This document shows positions 8,146-16,169 of a stretch of DNA of 17,220 nucleotides, one piece after another. The notes under the pieces were generated by a model. That model made no database searches, was not told the origin of the DNA, and worked only from the letters and a program-made list of their open reading frames with translations. Source of the DNA: Candidatus Flexifilum affinis (lineage in GTDB: Bacteria > Chloroflexota > Anaerolineae > Aggregatilineales > Phototrophicaceae); assembly GCA_016713325.1 (NCBI GenBank), contig JADJPJ010000068.1, positions 1 to 17,220 on the forward strand, written 5' to 3'. Position 1 is the stretch's first letter; every line of letters starts with the position of its first letter. The translations under genes were made by a program, and so were the position numbers.

Positions 8146-9486
8146 ATGAAGACCTACCGGCATATGATGCTGGTCACGTTACTGGTTCTGGCCCTTGGCA
8201 TGCTGGGCTCGGCCGTGGTCGCCCAGAGTGAACCCGTCGTCGTCACCTGGTGGACGGAAGACTACATCGACCTCGATCAGATCAACGAAACGCTCGTCGC
8301 CCCATTCAACGCCGATCACCCGGACATCCAACTGGTAATCACACCTCAGGTCGAGCTGAATAACACGCTGCGCACCGCGCTGGCCTCCGGCGAAGCCCCG
8401 GACATCCTCCAGACCCCAGGCGCATCGTTCATCGCTGAATTCCTCAAGTCGGGCCTGATCTATGACCTGGCCGGCGCTGCCGCGGAGTTCGGTTGGGAAG
8501 AGAAGCTGCTGCCCTGGGCGTACCAGTCGGGCATCCTCGAAGGCGGCCTGTACAGCATCCCGCTGACCTACGAGAGCATGATCCTCCTGTACAACAAGAC
8601 GGTCTTCGAAGCCAACGGTTGGACTCCGCCGACCACCCTGGCGGAATTTGAAGCCATCGCCGAAGCCGCCCAGGCCGCCGGCATCAACCCACTGGCCTAC
8701 GGCAACGTCGGTTGGCAGCCGACCAACGAACACCTCGTCGGCATCTACCTGAACAACTATGCCGGCCCGGAAAATGTCTACAAGGCGCTGCTTGGCGAGA
8801 AATCCTGGACCGACCCGGAATTCGCCGAAGCGATCGCCCTGCTCAAGAAGCACATTGCCGATGAAGGCTACTTCTCCGGCAGCCTGGAGACCTACTTCTC
8901 CTACGGCTGGAACGAGCAGTGGGCCGAATTCTCTGTCGGTGATGCGGCCACGATGATGATCGGCACGTGGGGCTTCCGCGGCGCCAATGAATTCTTTTGA
9001 TGAGAGCGGCCAGGAATGGGACCAGCGCCGCTGCCCCTCCTCTCCGCCTCCCTCGGCGAGTACAACTACGAGCTGGCCACCGGCAGCACGCTGTCGGTCA
9101 ACGCCGAGACAGCCAACCCCGAAGCGGTCATCACCTTCCTCGACTGGCTGATGCGCAACCCCGAACGTGTCCTGCAGGCTGCCTCCGGCTATGGCTACGG
9201 TGAGTTCACGATCCCGCTGCACTTCACTGCGGAAAACTTCCCGGCCGATGCCGACCCGCGCATCGTGCGCTTCTTCGCCGACTTCGCGGCCGTGACCGGT
9301 GAAGGCCGCGTCGGCTACACCACCTGGACCTTCTGGCCCGCCGATCCCAACGTGCAGCTCTGGGAAGCGGTCGAGAATGTCTGGTTCGACGAACTGAGCG
9401 TCGAGGATTATCTGGCCGAGCATCAGGCGCTCTGGGAACAGGCGCGCGCCGACGGCACGACCCTGCCGATCCCGGCGAGACAGTAA
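8146..9486 (+). CDS. CUT1 sugar ABC transporter, extracellular solute-binding protein, frameshifted
   Basis: Family-1 (MalE-like) solute-binding protein of about 447 residues. It captures a sugar outside the membrane and delivers it to the two permeases downstream. ATG at 8146, with GAGGAG at 8131-8136, opens MKTYRHMMLVTLLVLALGML with GSAVVAQSEP: a signal peptide with AxA-type cleavage before QSEP and no lipobox cysteine. The mature start VVVTWWTEDYIDLDQINETL, the block RTALASGEAPDILQTPGASF and the segment YSIPLTYESMILLYNKTVFE are characteristic of CUT1 binding proteins. The frame breaks near 8997 (FFDESGQEWD continues in the next frame) and returns near 9020 to APLPLLSASLGEYNYELATG. The distal part AETANPEAVITFLDWLM fits the family C-terminus. 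The 86-base gap after the repressor has no obvious promoter. The ligand is probably an oligosaccharide or glycoside. Confidence 0.9.
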
Positions 9487-9507
9487 GTAGTCGTCACAGT
9501 GAAGAAC

Positions 9508-9540
9508 GGAGAGAGGTGCGGGCATTCCGCGCCTCTCTCC
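9508..9540 (+). other. Intercistronic stem-loop between binding-protein and permease genes
   Basis: GGAGAGAGG (9508-9516) pairs perfectly with CCTCTCTCC (9532-9540). The inner TGCGG/CCGCG adds five more pairs, one of them G-U, around a GCATT loop. No U-tract follows, so it is not a classical terminator. Hairpins directly after binding-protein genes are known to protect the upstream mRNA or partly stop polymerase, so that binding protein is made in excess over permease. Confidence 0.65.
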
Positions 9541-9620
9541 ACATTCAGCCGCAGGGCCATTCGCGCCTCTAGGCGCACGTTATCCATTGCCCCGGTTTCT
9601 CACAGAGTTAGGCAGATCTC

Positions 9621-10541
9621 ATGGCACACTCCATGACAAGTTCCGTAGAGGCTGCTGCCGGGCGGCCAAAGTCAAGGCGTCTGGACTCGCTTGGTCGCTG
9701 GGCTTTCGTATTTCCGGTGATTTTCCTCAATCTGGTCGTGGTGGTCATCCCGTCCATCGCCGGACTTGCCGTCGCCTTCACCGACTGGACGGGCTACAAC
9801 GTGCCCAGCTTCATCGGGTTAGCCAACTTCCAGCGGCTCTTCCAAGATGACATTTTCTTCCTGGCACTGAAAAATAACCTGGTCTGGACCGCGATGTTCC
9901 TGACCGCGCCGATCCTGGTCGGCCTGATGGGAGCTTACATTCTCTCCACCATCAAACGCGGTCAGATGATTTTTCGCGTCATGTATTTCATCCCCTACGT
10001 GGTGGCCAGCGTCGTCACGACCCAGTTGTGGCGGCAGCTCCTGCACCCGCGCGTGGGAATCGGTCCTTTTCTGGCGGAAATCGGCATCACCTTTCTCGAC
10101 TTCCCGATCTTCGGCACGCGGGAAACCGCCCTCTTTGGCGTGGCCTTCGTCGACGCCTGGCACTTCTGGGGATTCCTGGTGGTCATCTACCTGTCGGCCA
10201 TGTCCTCGGTGGACACCGAACTCTACGAGGTGGCCCGACTGGACGGTGCAACCCGCTTCCAGCAGTTCCGCTTCGTCACGCTGCCGAGCATTCGCCCGAC
10301 GCTGGTGTTCACCATCCTGATGATCATTATCTGGTCCTCGACGACGTTCGACTACGTTTACATGCTGACCAGCGGTGGACCGGCAAACTCTTCAGAGCTG
10401 ATGTCCACGTATCTCTACGACAATGCCTTCAATCGATTTGACGCCGGCTATGCCGCCGCTATTGGCATGATGATGAGCCTCTGGGTCGCGCTGGCCGTCG
10501 CAGGCTTCGTTTATCTTAGAAAACGAGGATGGGAGATCTAG
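9621..10541 (+). CDS. CUT1 sugar ABC transporter permease, MalF/UgpA-like
   Basis: A 306-aa inner-membrane subunit that forms one half of the sugar translocation channel. Six hydrophobic segments are visible at about residues 28-52, 86-108, 118-138, 171-193, 227-247 and 278-299. The cytoplasmic EAA loop, ELYEVARLDGATRFQQFRFV then TLP (about 200-222), docks onto the ATPase. The stretch FTDWTGYNVPSFIGLANFQR between the first two segments is typical of the UgpA/LacF subgroup. ATG at 9621 is used; an ATG four codons later (MTSSVEA) is possible. The frame is intact. The next permease begins three bases after the stop, so the two are co-translated. No ATP-binding subunit follows in the operon, so a shared MsmX/MalK-type ATPase encoded elsewhere would be needed. 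Confidence 0.95.
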   Translation: MAHSMTSSVEAAAGRPKSRRLDSLGRWAFVFPVIFLNLVVVVIPSIAGLAVAFTDWTGYNVPSFIGLANFQRLFQDDIFFLALKNNLVWTAMFLTAPILVGLMGAYILSTIKRGQMIFRVMYFIPYVVASVVTTQLWRQLLHPRVGIGPFLAEIGITFLDFPIFGTRETALFGVAFVDAWHFWGFLVVIYLSAMSSVDTELYEVARLDGATRFQQFRFVTLPSIRPTLVFTILMIIIWSSTTFDYVYMLTSGGPANSSELMSTYLYDNAFNRFDAGYAAAIGMMMSLWVALAVAGFVYLRKRGWEI

Positions 10542-10544
10542 ATC

Positions 10545-11378
10545 ATGCTCACCAGGCGACGCACGCAATCTCCAATACCCAGTTATATCGTCTTGATCCT
10601 GCTGGCGATTTTCGCCCTCGGGCCGCTGCTGGTGCTGTTCATGAATTCGCTGAAGACCACGGCTGAGATCGGTCGAAATCCGATCGGCTTCCCCGAGAAC
10701 ATCATGTTTGAGAATTTCACCGAGGCGTGGGAAGAGGGCAACTATGCCACGACCACGCGCAACAGCATCATCCTGACCGGCGGCACGATCGTCGGCACGC
10801 TGACCATCGCCGGGTTGGCGGCCTTCGCCCTGGCCCGACTGAAACTGAAAGGCGCGAACCTGGTCGCCTTCTACTTCCTGGTCGGGACCAGCGTGCCGGC
10901 GCAGTTGTTCATCATCCCGCTCTTCTTCGTGTGGCGCGAGCTGGGCCTGGTGAATTCCCACATCGGGCTGATCCTCATCTACGTCGCCCTCTACGCGCCC
11001 TTCGCCACCTACCTGCTGCGCTCCTACATGGTCGCGCTGCCAGAGGAGTTCGTCGAGGCAGCCCGCATCGACGGCGCCTCCAACTGGCATGTTTTCCGCC
11101 ACATCATCATGCCGCTGTCCTGGCCCGGTTTCCTGACGGCAGGGCTGGTCGTCGGCCTGAATGTCTGGAACGAATTTCTGTTCGCCGTCACTTTCCTGCC
11201 GGGCACCGAGTACCGCCCGATCGCCACCAGTCTGTTCGCCTTTCAGCAGCGCTTCGGGCGCGACTGGGGTCTGACCAGCGCCGGCTCAGTGATCATGGTG
11301 CTTCCCGTCATCATCCTGTTCCTGCTGCTTCAGCGTCGCTTCATCGAAGGTCTGACTCAGGGCGGTCTCAAGGCCTGA
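10545..11378 (+). CDS. CUT1 sugar ABC transporter permease, MalG/UgpE-like
   Basis: A 277-aa second channel subunit. Six membrane segments lie at about residues 12-34, 74-97, 107-128, 140-160, 194-216 and 246-263. The EAA loop, EEFVEAARIDGASNWHVFRH then IIMP (about 167-190), is a close match to the family consensus. MNSLKTTAEI near residue 33 and the NVWNEFLFAVTF segment (206-217) are hallmark MalG-type sequences. The ATG follows the first permease stop by three bases, with a GGGAG site inside the preceding gene. The frame is intact. The gene for the two-domain hydrolase starts 24 bases downstream, so substrate import and processing are encoded together. Confidence 0.95.
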   Translation: MLTRRRTQSPIPSYIVLILLAIFALGPLLVLFMNSLKTTAEIGRNPIGFPENIMFENFTEAWEEGNYATTTRNSIILTGGTIVGTLTIAGLAAFALARLKLKGANLVAFYFLVGTSVPAQLFIIPLFFVWRELGLVNSHIGLILIYVALYAPFATYLLRSYMVALPEEFVEAARIDGASNWHVFRHIIMPLSWPGFLTAGLVVGLNVWNEFLFAVTFLPGTEYRPIATSLFAFQQRFGRDWGLTSAGSVIMVLPVIILFLLLQRRFIEGLTQGGLKA

Positions 11379-11402
11379 GTCGCTTTGTAAGAAAGGCTAG
11401 CA

Positions 11403-13573
11403 ATGTCCATTCCAGCAGATTATCTTGAACGAGTCTACGCGGGCGTGCTGGGCAAAATCATCGGCGTCTATCTGGGCCGTCCCTTCGAAATGTGGGACTA
11501 CGACATCATCATGAAGAATCTGGGCGAGATTAACTACTACGTCCACGAGAAGCTTGATGTCCCGCTGATGGTCACCGATGACGATATCTCCGGCACCTTC
11601 ACCTTCCTTCGCGCCCTGTCCGATTACGGCTACAAGCGCGACCTCACGGCCAGGGAGATCGGCTATACCTGGCTGAACTACATCATCGAAGAACAGACCA
11701 TCCTGTGGTGGGGCGGCATGGGCCACTCCACCGAGCACACGGCCTACCTGCGTCTCAAGTCCGGCATCGAAGCACCGCGCAGCGGATCGATTGCCACCAA
11801 CGGCAAGGTCGTGGCCGAGCAGATCGGCTCGCAGATCTTCATTGATGGCTGGGGTATGGTTGCGCCGGGCGATCCGGAACTGGCGGCCGATCTGGCGCGA
11901 CGCGCTGGCAGCGTCAGCCATGACGGCGAGGCCATCTACGGCGCGCAGGTGATCGCCGCCATGGAGCGCAGGCTTTCGTGGAAAAGGACCTCAACAAGCT
12001 GATCGATACGGCGGTGTCGCTCATTCCGAAGGACTCGGTCATCTACCGGATGATCGAGGACATTCGCGAGTGGCACGCCGAACTGCCCGACTGGCACAAG
12101 GGCCGGGAAATGATCGCCGCCAATTACGGCAACGACAAATACGGCGGCAACTGCCACATGGTGCCCAACCACGGCCTGATCGTCTTCTCGCTCCTGTATG
12201 GCGACGACGACTTCCAGAAGTCGCTCAAGATCGTCAACACCTCCGGCTGGGACACCGACTGCAACTCCGGCAACGTCGGCTGCCTGCTGGGCATCAAGAA
12301 CGGTCTGGCCGCCCTCGACAACGGTCCCGACTGGCGCGGCCCGATCGCTGACCGGATGTACCTGCCCACAGCCGACGGCGGGCGCGCCATCACCGACGCT
12401 GCCACCGAAACGCTGCATGTGGTCAACGCCGGTCGCGCGCTGCACGGTCTGGAGCCGGTCAAGCCGAAGAACGGCGCCCGCTTCCACTTCGAGCTGCCCG
12501 GCTCGGTCCAGGGCTTCACCAGCGAAGACACCCCGGCCGCGCGGGGCGTGGTCGAGATCGTGAACGTCGAGGGCCACAGCGCCTCCGGTAGCCGTTCGCT
12601 GGCCGTCCATTATCGCGGACTGGCCCCCGGCCGCGTGGCGCACGTCGAGACGCCCACGTTCATCCCGTCGCGCGACGTCGCCCGCTACTTCGAGCGGCGC
12701 GGCTATCGCCTGCTGGCCTCCCCGACGCTGTACTCCGGCCAGACGCTGCATGCCCGCGTCGTCGCCGACGCGGCCAACGCGCAGCCGGTACGCGGCAGCA
12801 TCTACATCAAGCACTATGATGTCAACGAAGATCTGTGTCTGATCAGCAGTCCGGCCTTCGAACTGGCGCCGGGCGCTTCGCAGGAGATCACGTGGCAGGT
12901 GCCGAACACGGCGGGCTATCCGGTCGCCTTCGCGGGCGTGGAACTCGTCGGCGCAGGGGGGCAGTCCGGCACGGTCTACCTCGACTATCTGACCTGGGAT
13001 GGCACGCCCAGGATTACGCTCGACCGTCCGTATGAGCGCGACTTCAACCGTATCACGCGCGGCACCGTCCCGACGATGTGGAAAGCCGCCTGGATCGACG
13101 GGCTGGATAACCACGATCGGCTCGCCCCCATGGACTTCTGGCCGGAACCGTACCGCCTGATTCAAAAACCGCGGCCGCGGCCTGCTCATGCACGGCACGC
13201 GCGACTGGACGGACTATCAGGTCACCGTGAGCATGACCCCGCATCTGTGCGAGGCCGGCGGTGTCGCCGTACGCGCCCAGGGCATGCTGCGCTACTACGC
13301 CCTGCTGCTCGACCAGGAGAAGACTCGCATCGTCAAGGCGTTCGAAGGCAAGGACATTGTCCTCGCGGAAGTGAACCCGGTTGGACGTTCGGGACACCTT
13401 ATGAACTGACGCTCAAGGTCGAAGGGAACAAGTTGGTCGGGTTGGTCAATGGCCAGGTCGTGCTGACCGCCGAGGACCCTGAAAACCTGTACACCGGCGG
13501 CGGCATCGGTCTGGTCGCCGAAGTCGGACGCATCGGCGTCCACCACGTCGAGGTGGGGCCGCTTCAGCCGTAG
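11403..13573 (+). CDS. ADP-ribosylglycohydrolase-fold enzyme with C-terminal concanavalin-like (DUF1080/LamG-like) domain, frameshifted
   Basis: A large cytoplasmic enzyme of about 720 residues without signal peptide; ATG at 11403 follows AAAGG. The N-terminal half has the dinuclear-metal pattern of ADP-ribosylglycohydrolases: TDDDIS (residues 58-63), GSVSHDGEAIYGAQVIAAME (169-188) in place of the usual THxxxxA motif, and SGWDTDCNSGNVGCLLG (about 12242-12292) in place of GGDTDT. A middle beta-rich region (about 12460-13050) is not assigned. The C-terminus, with DWTDYQVTVSM, GGVAVRAQGMLRYYALLLDQ, YELTLKVEGNKLVGLVNGQV and YTGGGIGLVAEVG, has the form of a DUF1080/LamG-type jelly roll seen in glycan-active proteins. 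Frame changes lie near 11965, at the A5 run 13164-13168, and near 13372. As last gene of a sugar-uptake operon it probably cleaves an N- or O-glycosidic bond of the imported compound; ADP-ribose as substrate is unlikely but not excluded. Confidence 0.82.
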
Positions 13574-13633
13574 TGGGGCACGTACGCCACCCTCTACACG
13601 TTACCACTGAACGACGGTCCTGACGCGTCGTAG

Positions 13634-13680
13634 AGCGACCGGGTGGTGAGGCAGATCGCCTCGCCACCCGGTTCGCTTTT
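13634..13680 (+). terminator. Rho-independent terminator of the sugar operon
   Basis: A long stem: AGCGACCGGGTGGTGAGGC (13634-13652) pairs with GCCTCGCCACCCGGTTCGCT (about 13658-13677), with one bulged base and one G-U pair. A TTTT run follows immediately (13677-13680). It lies 61 bases after the operon's last stop and just before the convergent acetyltransferase gene, so it closes the LacI-to-ADPRH transcription unit. Confidence 0.85.
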
Positions 13681-13703
13681 CGGAGCATGACGTGGTCTGA
13701 CCG

Positions 13704-14270
13704 TCATGCGTCAGCGATGCTGTACCGCACAATTGTTTGCGTCTCGGACACACGGGCGATCTCAACAAAGCCCTCGGCGTCAAAGGCCGATGCGAGTCCC
13801 ATATAGCCGCCAGGCGCCGTCATCTGCTCGCTCACTCGGATGGGATAGCCCTCGATGATCTTTGCTCCGTGCTCAAGGGCATACTCGACGGCAGCCCTGA
13901 TCGCCAGACGCATGATACCCTGCCGGCGAAAGGATCGGGTGACGAAGAAACAGACGATCGACCACACAGGTTGATCGTCTACACGCTTCAACAGTCGCGA
14001 CGTCTCCAGCGAAGCGTAATCGGTCCGGGGTCCGACCGAACACCAGGCGACTGCCTGTCCATCCGCATAGCCGAGCAGACCAGGGACGACCTCTGAGCGT
14101 ACCATGTGCTCCATCGCGCGGCGATTGCCCTCATACTTATTCCGCTGACTGCGTGGGATGCGCCAATGCGTGCACCAGCAACCACCATAGGCGCCCTTCT
14201 CGCCGAAGAGCGTCTCGAAATCGGACCATCGCTCCGGGGTTAACGGATGAAACATGAGTTCAGATGTCAT
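13704..14270 (-). CDS. GNAT family N-acetyltransferase
   Basis: A 188-aa acetyltransferase. The central SIVCFFVTRSFRRQGIMRLA is the acetyl-CoA-binding strand and R-x-x-G-x-x/A loop of the GNAT fold, and IRAAVEYALEHGAKIIEGYP is the following helix and strand. The N-terminal GEKGAYGGCWCTHWRIPRSQ is a distinctive cysteine/tryptophan motif of a poorly characterised GNAT subgroup that I recognise but cannot assign a substrate to. The start is set at 14270, where ATGA overlaps the stop of the alpha/beta hydrolase gene. The longer open frame upstream to 14336 lies inside that gene. Two-gene operon, translationally coupled; the frame is intact. Confidence 0.88.
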   Translation of the reverse strand: MTSELMFHPLTPERWSDFETLFGEKGAYGGCWCTHWRIPRSQRNKYEGNRRAMEHMVRSEVVPGLLGYADGQAVAWCSVGPRTDYASLETSRLLKRVDDQPVWSIVCFFVTRSFRRQGIMRLAIRAAVEYALEHGAKIIEGYPIRVSEQMTAPGGYMGLASAFDAEGFVEIARVSETQTIVRYSIADA

Positions 14271-15073
14271 GTGGCGATTCCTTCGCCTGCCAGAAACGCA
14301 GTCACGGCAGCACTGAACGCCTTCGGTTGCTGCCAATTCGGCAAATGTCCAGCGCCAGGGATCGTCCTGAATACTGCGCGAGGCAGGTGCTCGGCCATGA
14401 AGCGGCCGATATCCTGGTTGACCGCCGAATCGCCATCACCCACCAGAATCAGGCATGGACAGGCGATCTCGCCGAGTTGCTGAGCAGCAGCTCGATCGTA
14501 ACCCTTCCAGAGCAGGGTGTCATCCAGATAGTGTCGCATGGAATAATCCTTCAAGATCGTCTGAAGCCCGGCCCGCTCGTCGCTCGTGAGGGGAGCGGAT
14601 GCGCTATCGAAACCATTTCGCATGAAGATCTGGCGCGCTTGCTCGAAGTCCCCGGCGCGCATGGCGGCGACAAAGCCATCCCACCAGGCGAAGGCTTCTT
14701 CCGGGTAGTCATATCCCTCCAGACCCGCGCCAACCAGAATGAGTGAACGGACCATCGCTGGCGATTGGAGCGCGAAACGCAGGGCTATCTCCCCACCCAT
14801 CGACGTGCCTAGAATGTGCGCGCGATCGATACCGAGAGCGCGGAGCAGTGCGGCAAGATCGCCCGGATGGTCGACCCGTCTGTCCTCGGCAAAGAGCGAC
14901 ATTCCATATCCGGACAGGTCATAGGTGATCACGCGATAATTCGCAGCGAGCGTAGGTACATTCTTCTCCCACATGCGGCTGTCCAGAAGGGCAGCGTGAA
15001 TCAGAATGAGCGGCTGGCCCTCTCCGAATTCTTCGTAGTGCAGTTTCTTTTCCTGGATGTTTATCGTCGGCAT
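14267..15073 (-). CDS. Alpha/beta hydrolase
   Basis: A 268-aa serine hydrolase with a complete triad. The nucleophile elbow is HILGTSMGGE, the acid Asp is in CLILVGDGDSAV, and the His is in IPGAGHLPNW near the C-terminus. The oxyanion region is LILIHAALLDSRMWEKNV, and VITYDLSGYGMS follows it as in the haloperoxidase/3-oxoadipate-enol-lactonase-like branch. Start chosen at 15073 (MPTINIQEKKLHYEEFGEGQ) because GAGGG stands eight bases before it and the family begins here. ATGs at 15088 and 15103 would add 5 or 10 residues. It is the first gene of an operon with the acetyltransferase and divergent from the WYL regulator, which may control it. Substrate unknown: an ester, lactone or epoxide are all possible. 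Confidence 0.9.
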   Translation of the reverse strand: MPTINIQEKKLHYEEFGEGQPLILIHAALLDSRMWEKNVPTLAANYRVITYDLSGYGMSLFAEDRRVDHPGDLAALLRALGIDRAHILGTSMGGEIALRFALQSPAMVRSLILVGAGLEGYDYPEEAFAWWDGFVAAMRAGDFEQARQIFMRNGFDSASAPLTSDERAGLQTILKDYSMRHYLDDTLLWKGYDRAAAQQLGEIACPCLILVGDGDSAVNQDIGRFMAEHLPRAVFRTIPGAGHLPNWQQPKAFSAAVTAFLAGEGIAT

Positions 15074-15123
15074 CGCATCAGCCCTCATCACAAGGTTTGT
15101 CATGATCCGAGCTTAAGTCCAAA

Positions 15124-15144
15124 ATAGGGTGATTAACGCCCTAT
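15124..15144. promoter_or_regulatory. Inverted repeat in the hydrolase/WYL-regulator divergent region
   Basis: ATAGGG (15124-15129) and CCCTAT (15139-15144) form a perfect 6-base inverted repeat around a 9-base spacer. TATATT (15142-15147) is a plausible -10 for the WYL gene 16 bases before its ATG, and TATTTT on the minus strand (15126-15121) a possible -10 for the hydrolase. The repeat overlaps both, as expected of an operator for the adjacent regulator. There is no clear -35 in either direction. Confidence 0.5.
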
Positions 15145-15162
15145 ATTCTGCGGAGCCTATCC

Positions 15163-16129
15163 ATGTACCACCCCACGACACGCGTGCTGACGATTCTCGA
15201 GCTCCTGCAATCGCATAGGGAGATGACCGGCAGAGAACTGGCACGTCGTCTGGAAGTCGATCCGCGGACCATTCGCCGCTATATCGTCATGCTGCAGGAC
15301 ATGGGCATCCCCGTCGAGGCGGAGCGCGGGCGTGCCGGAGCCTACTTTCTTCGACCGGGCTATAAGCTGCCGCCGCTCATGTTCAACCAGGAGGAAGCCT
15401 TTGCCATCGTGCTGAGTCTGCGTCTGGCAAAACAAACTGCGTTCTACGGCGCAGGCATTTCGCTGGAAGGGGCCAACGCCAAGATCGAGCGCGTGCTGCC
15501 AGAAGCAATTCGCCAGCAGGTGAAGGACATCCTGGGCAGTCTGTCGATGGAATTGAATGTAGCGCCCGGCGTCGAGACGTCGGCGCAACTCATCCAGATT
15601 GCTGCGACGGCCTGCCAGCAACACCAGCAGATAGGGCTGCGACATACGTCGTTCAATGGCGCGGTGACGGAGCGCGTCGTCGATCCCTATGGAGTCGCCT
15701 ATCGGGTCGGGCGCTGGTATCTGGTCGCCTACTGCCATCTGCGAGGAGAAATCCGCACCTTTCGGCTGGACCGCATTCTGGCGATCGAGCCGAAAGACAC
15801 TTGCTGAGCCGCGGGCCGTAGATGTGATGGCCCATGTCGAGCGCGCCATTGCCGCAACTCCTGGCATTCATCGCGTGGAAGTCACGTTCGATGCCGATAT
15901 TGAGCGAGTACGTCGCTACATTCCGGCCACGTTCGGACAGCTCACGGCGGTCTCTGCAACTACAACGCACCTGATGTGTTTCGCGCAGAGTCTGCCGTGG
16001 ATTGCAGGCTACTTTGCCGGTATCCCGCTACCCATAACTATCCTGCAGCCACCGGCGCTGAAAGAAGCGCTTTGCCAACTTGCGGATCGCGTCGCTGACA
16101 TCCTCGCCAGATCAGCAGTTGAAGAATGA
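15163..16129 (+). CDS. YafY-type HTH/WYL-domain transcriptional regulator, frameshifted
   Basis: A regulator of about 322 residues. The N-terminal DeoR-like winged HTH reads TRVLTILELLQSHREMTGRE, then LARRLEVDPRTIRRYIVMLQ. A WYL domain follows, with the eponymous triplet in GVAYRVGRWYLVAYCHLRGE and the ligand-pocket arginines in IRTFRLDRI. After DRILAIEPKDT one base is gained or lost near 15798, and the protein continues LAEPRAVDVMAHVERAIAAT and ends at 16129 in a normal WYL C-terminal extension. WYL domains bind nucleotides or small ligands and control operons that are often divergent from the gene, here the hydrolase-acetyltransferase pair, across an 89-base gap with a palindrome. The single frameshift may be a sequencing error. 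Confidence 0.88.
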
Positions 16130-16169
16130 ACGCCGGGCATACGATGAACGCAGCGCGCACACAGTGTCA

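Noticed and set aside
8997..9020. Programmed ribosomal frameshift in the binding-protein gene
   Set aside because: There is no convincing slippery heptamer with a downstream structure. The frame changes twice within about 25 bases, and similar breaks occur in unrelated genes nearby, so sequence error is simpler.
8179..9525. 448-codon open frame on the minus strand opposite the sugar-binding protein gene
   Set aside because: Shadow of a GC-rich coding strand: no recognisable domain, and the plus strand holds a clear binding protein. The same applies to long opposite-strand frames at 2774-3985 (+), 5247-6281 (-), 11936-13198 (-) and 766-1686 (+).
11403..12400. Defence or toxin-antitoxin ADP-ribosylation system around the ADP-ribosylglycohydrolase
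   Set aside because: No ADP-ribosyltransferase or DarT-like gene is near, and the gene is firmly inside a sugar-transport operon, so reversal of ADP-ribosylation is the less likely role.
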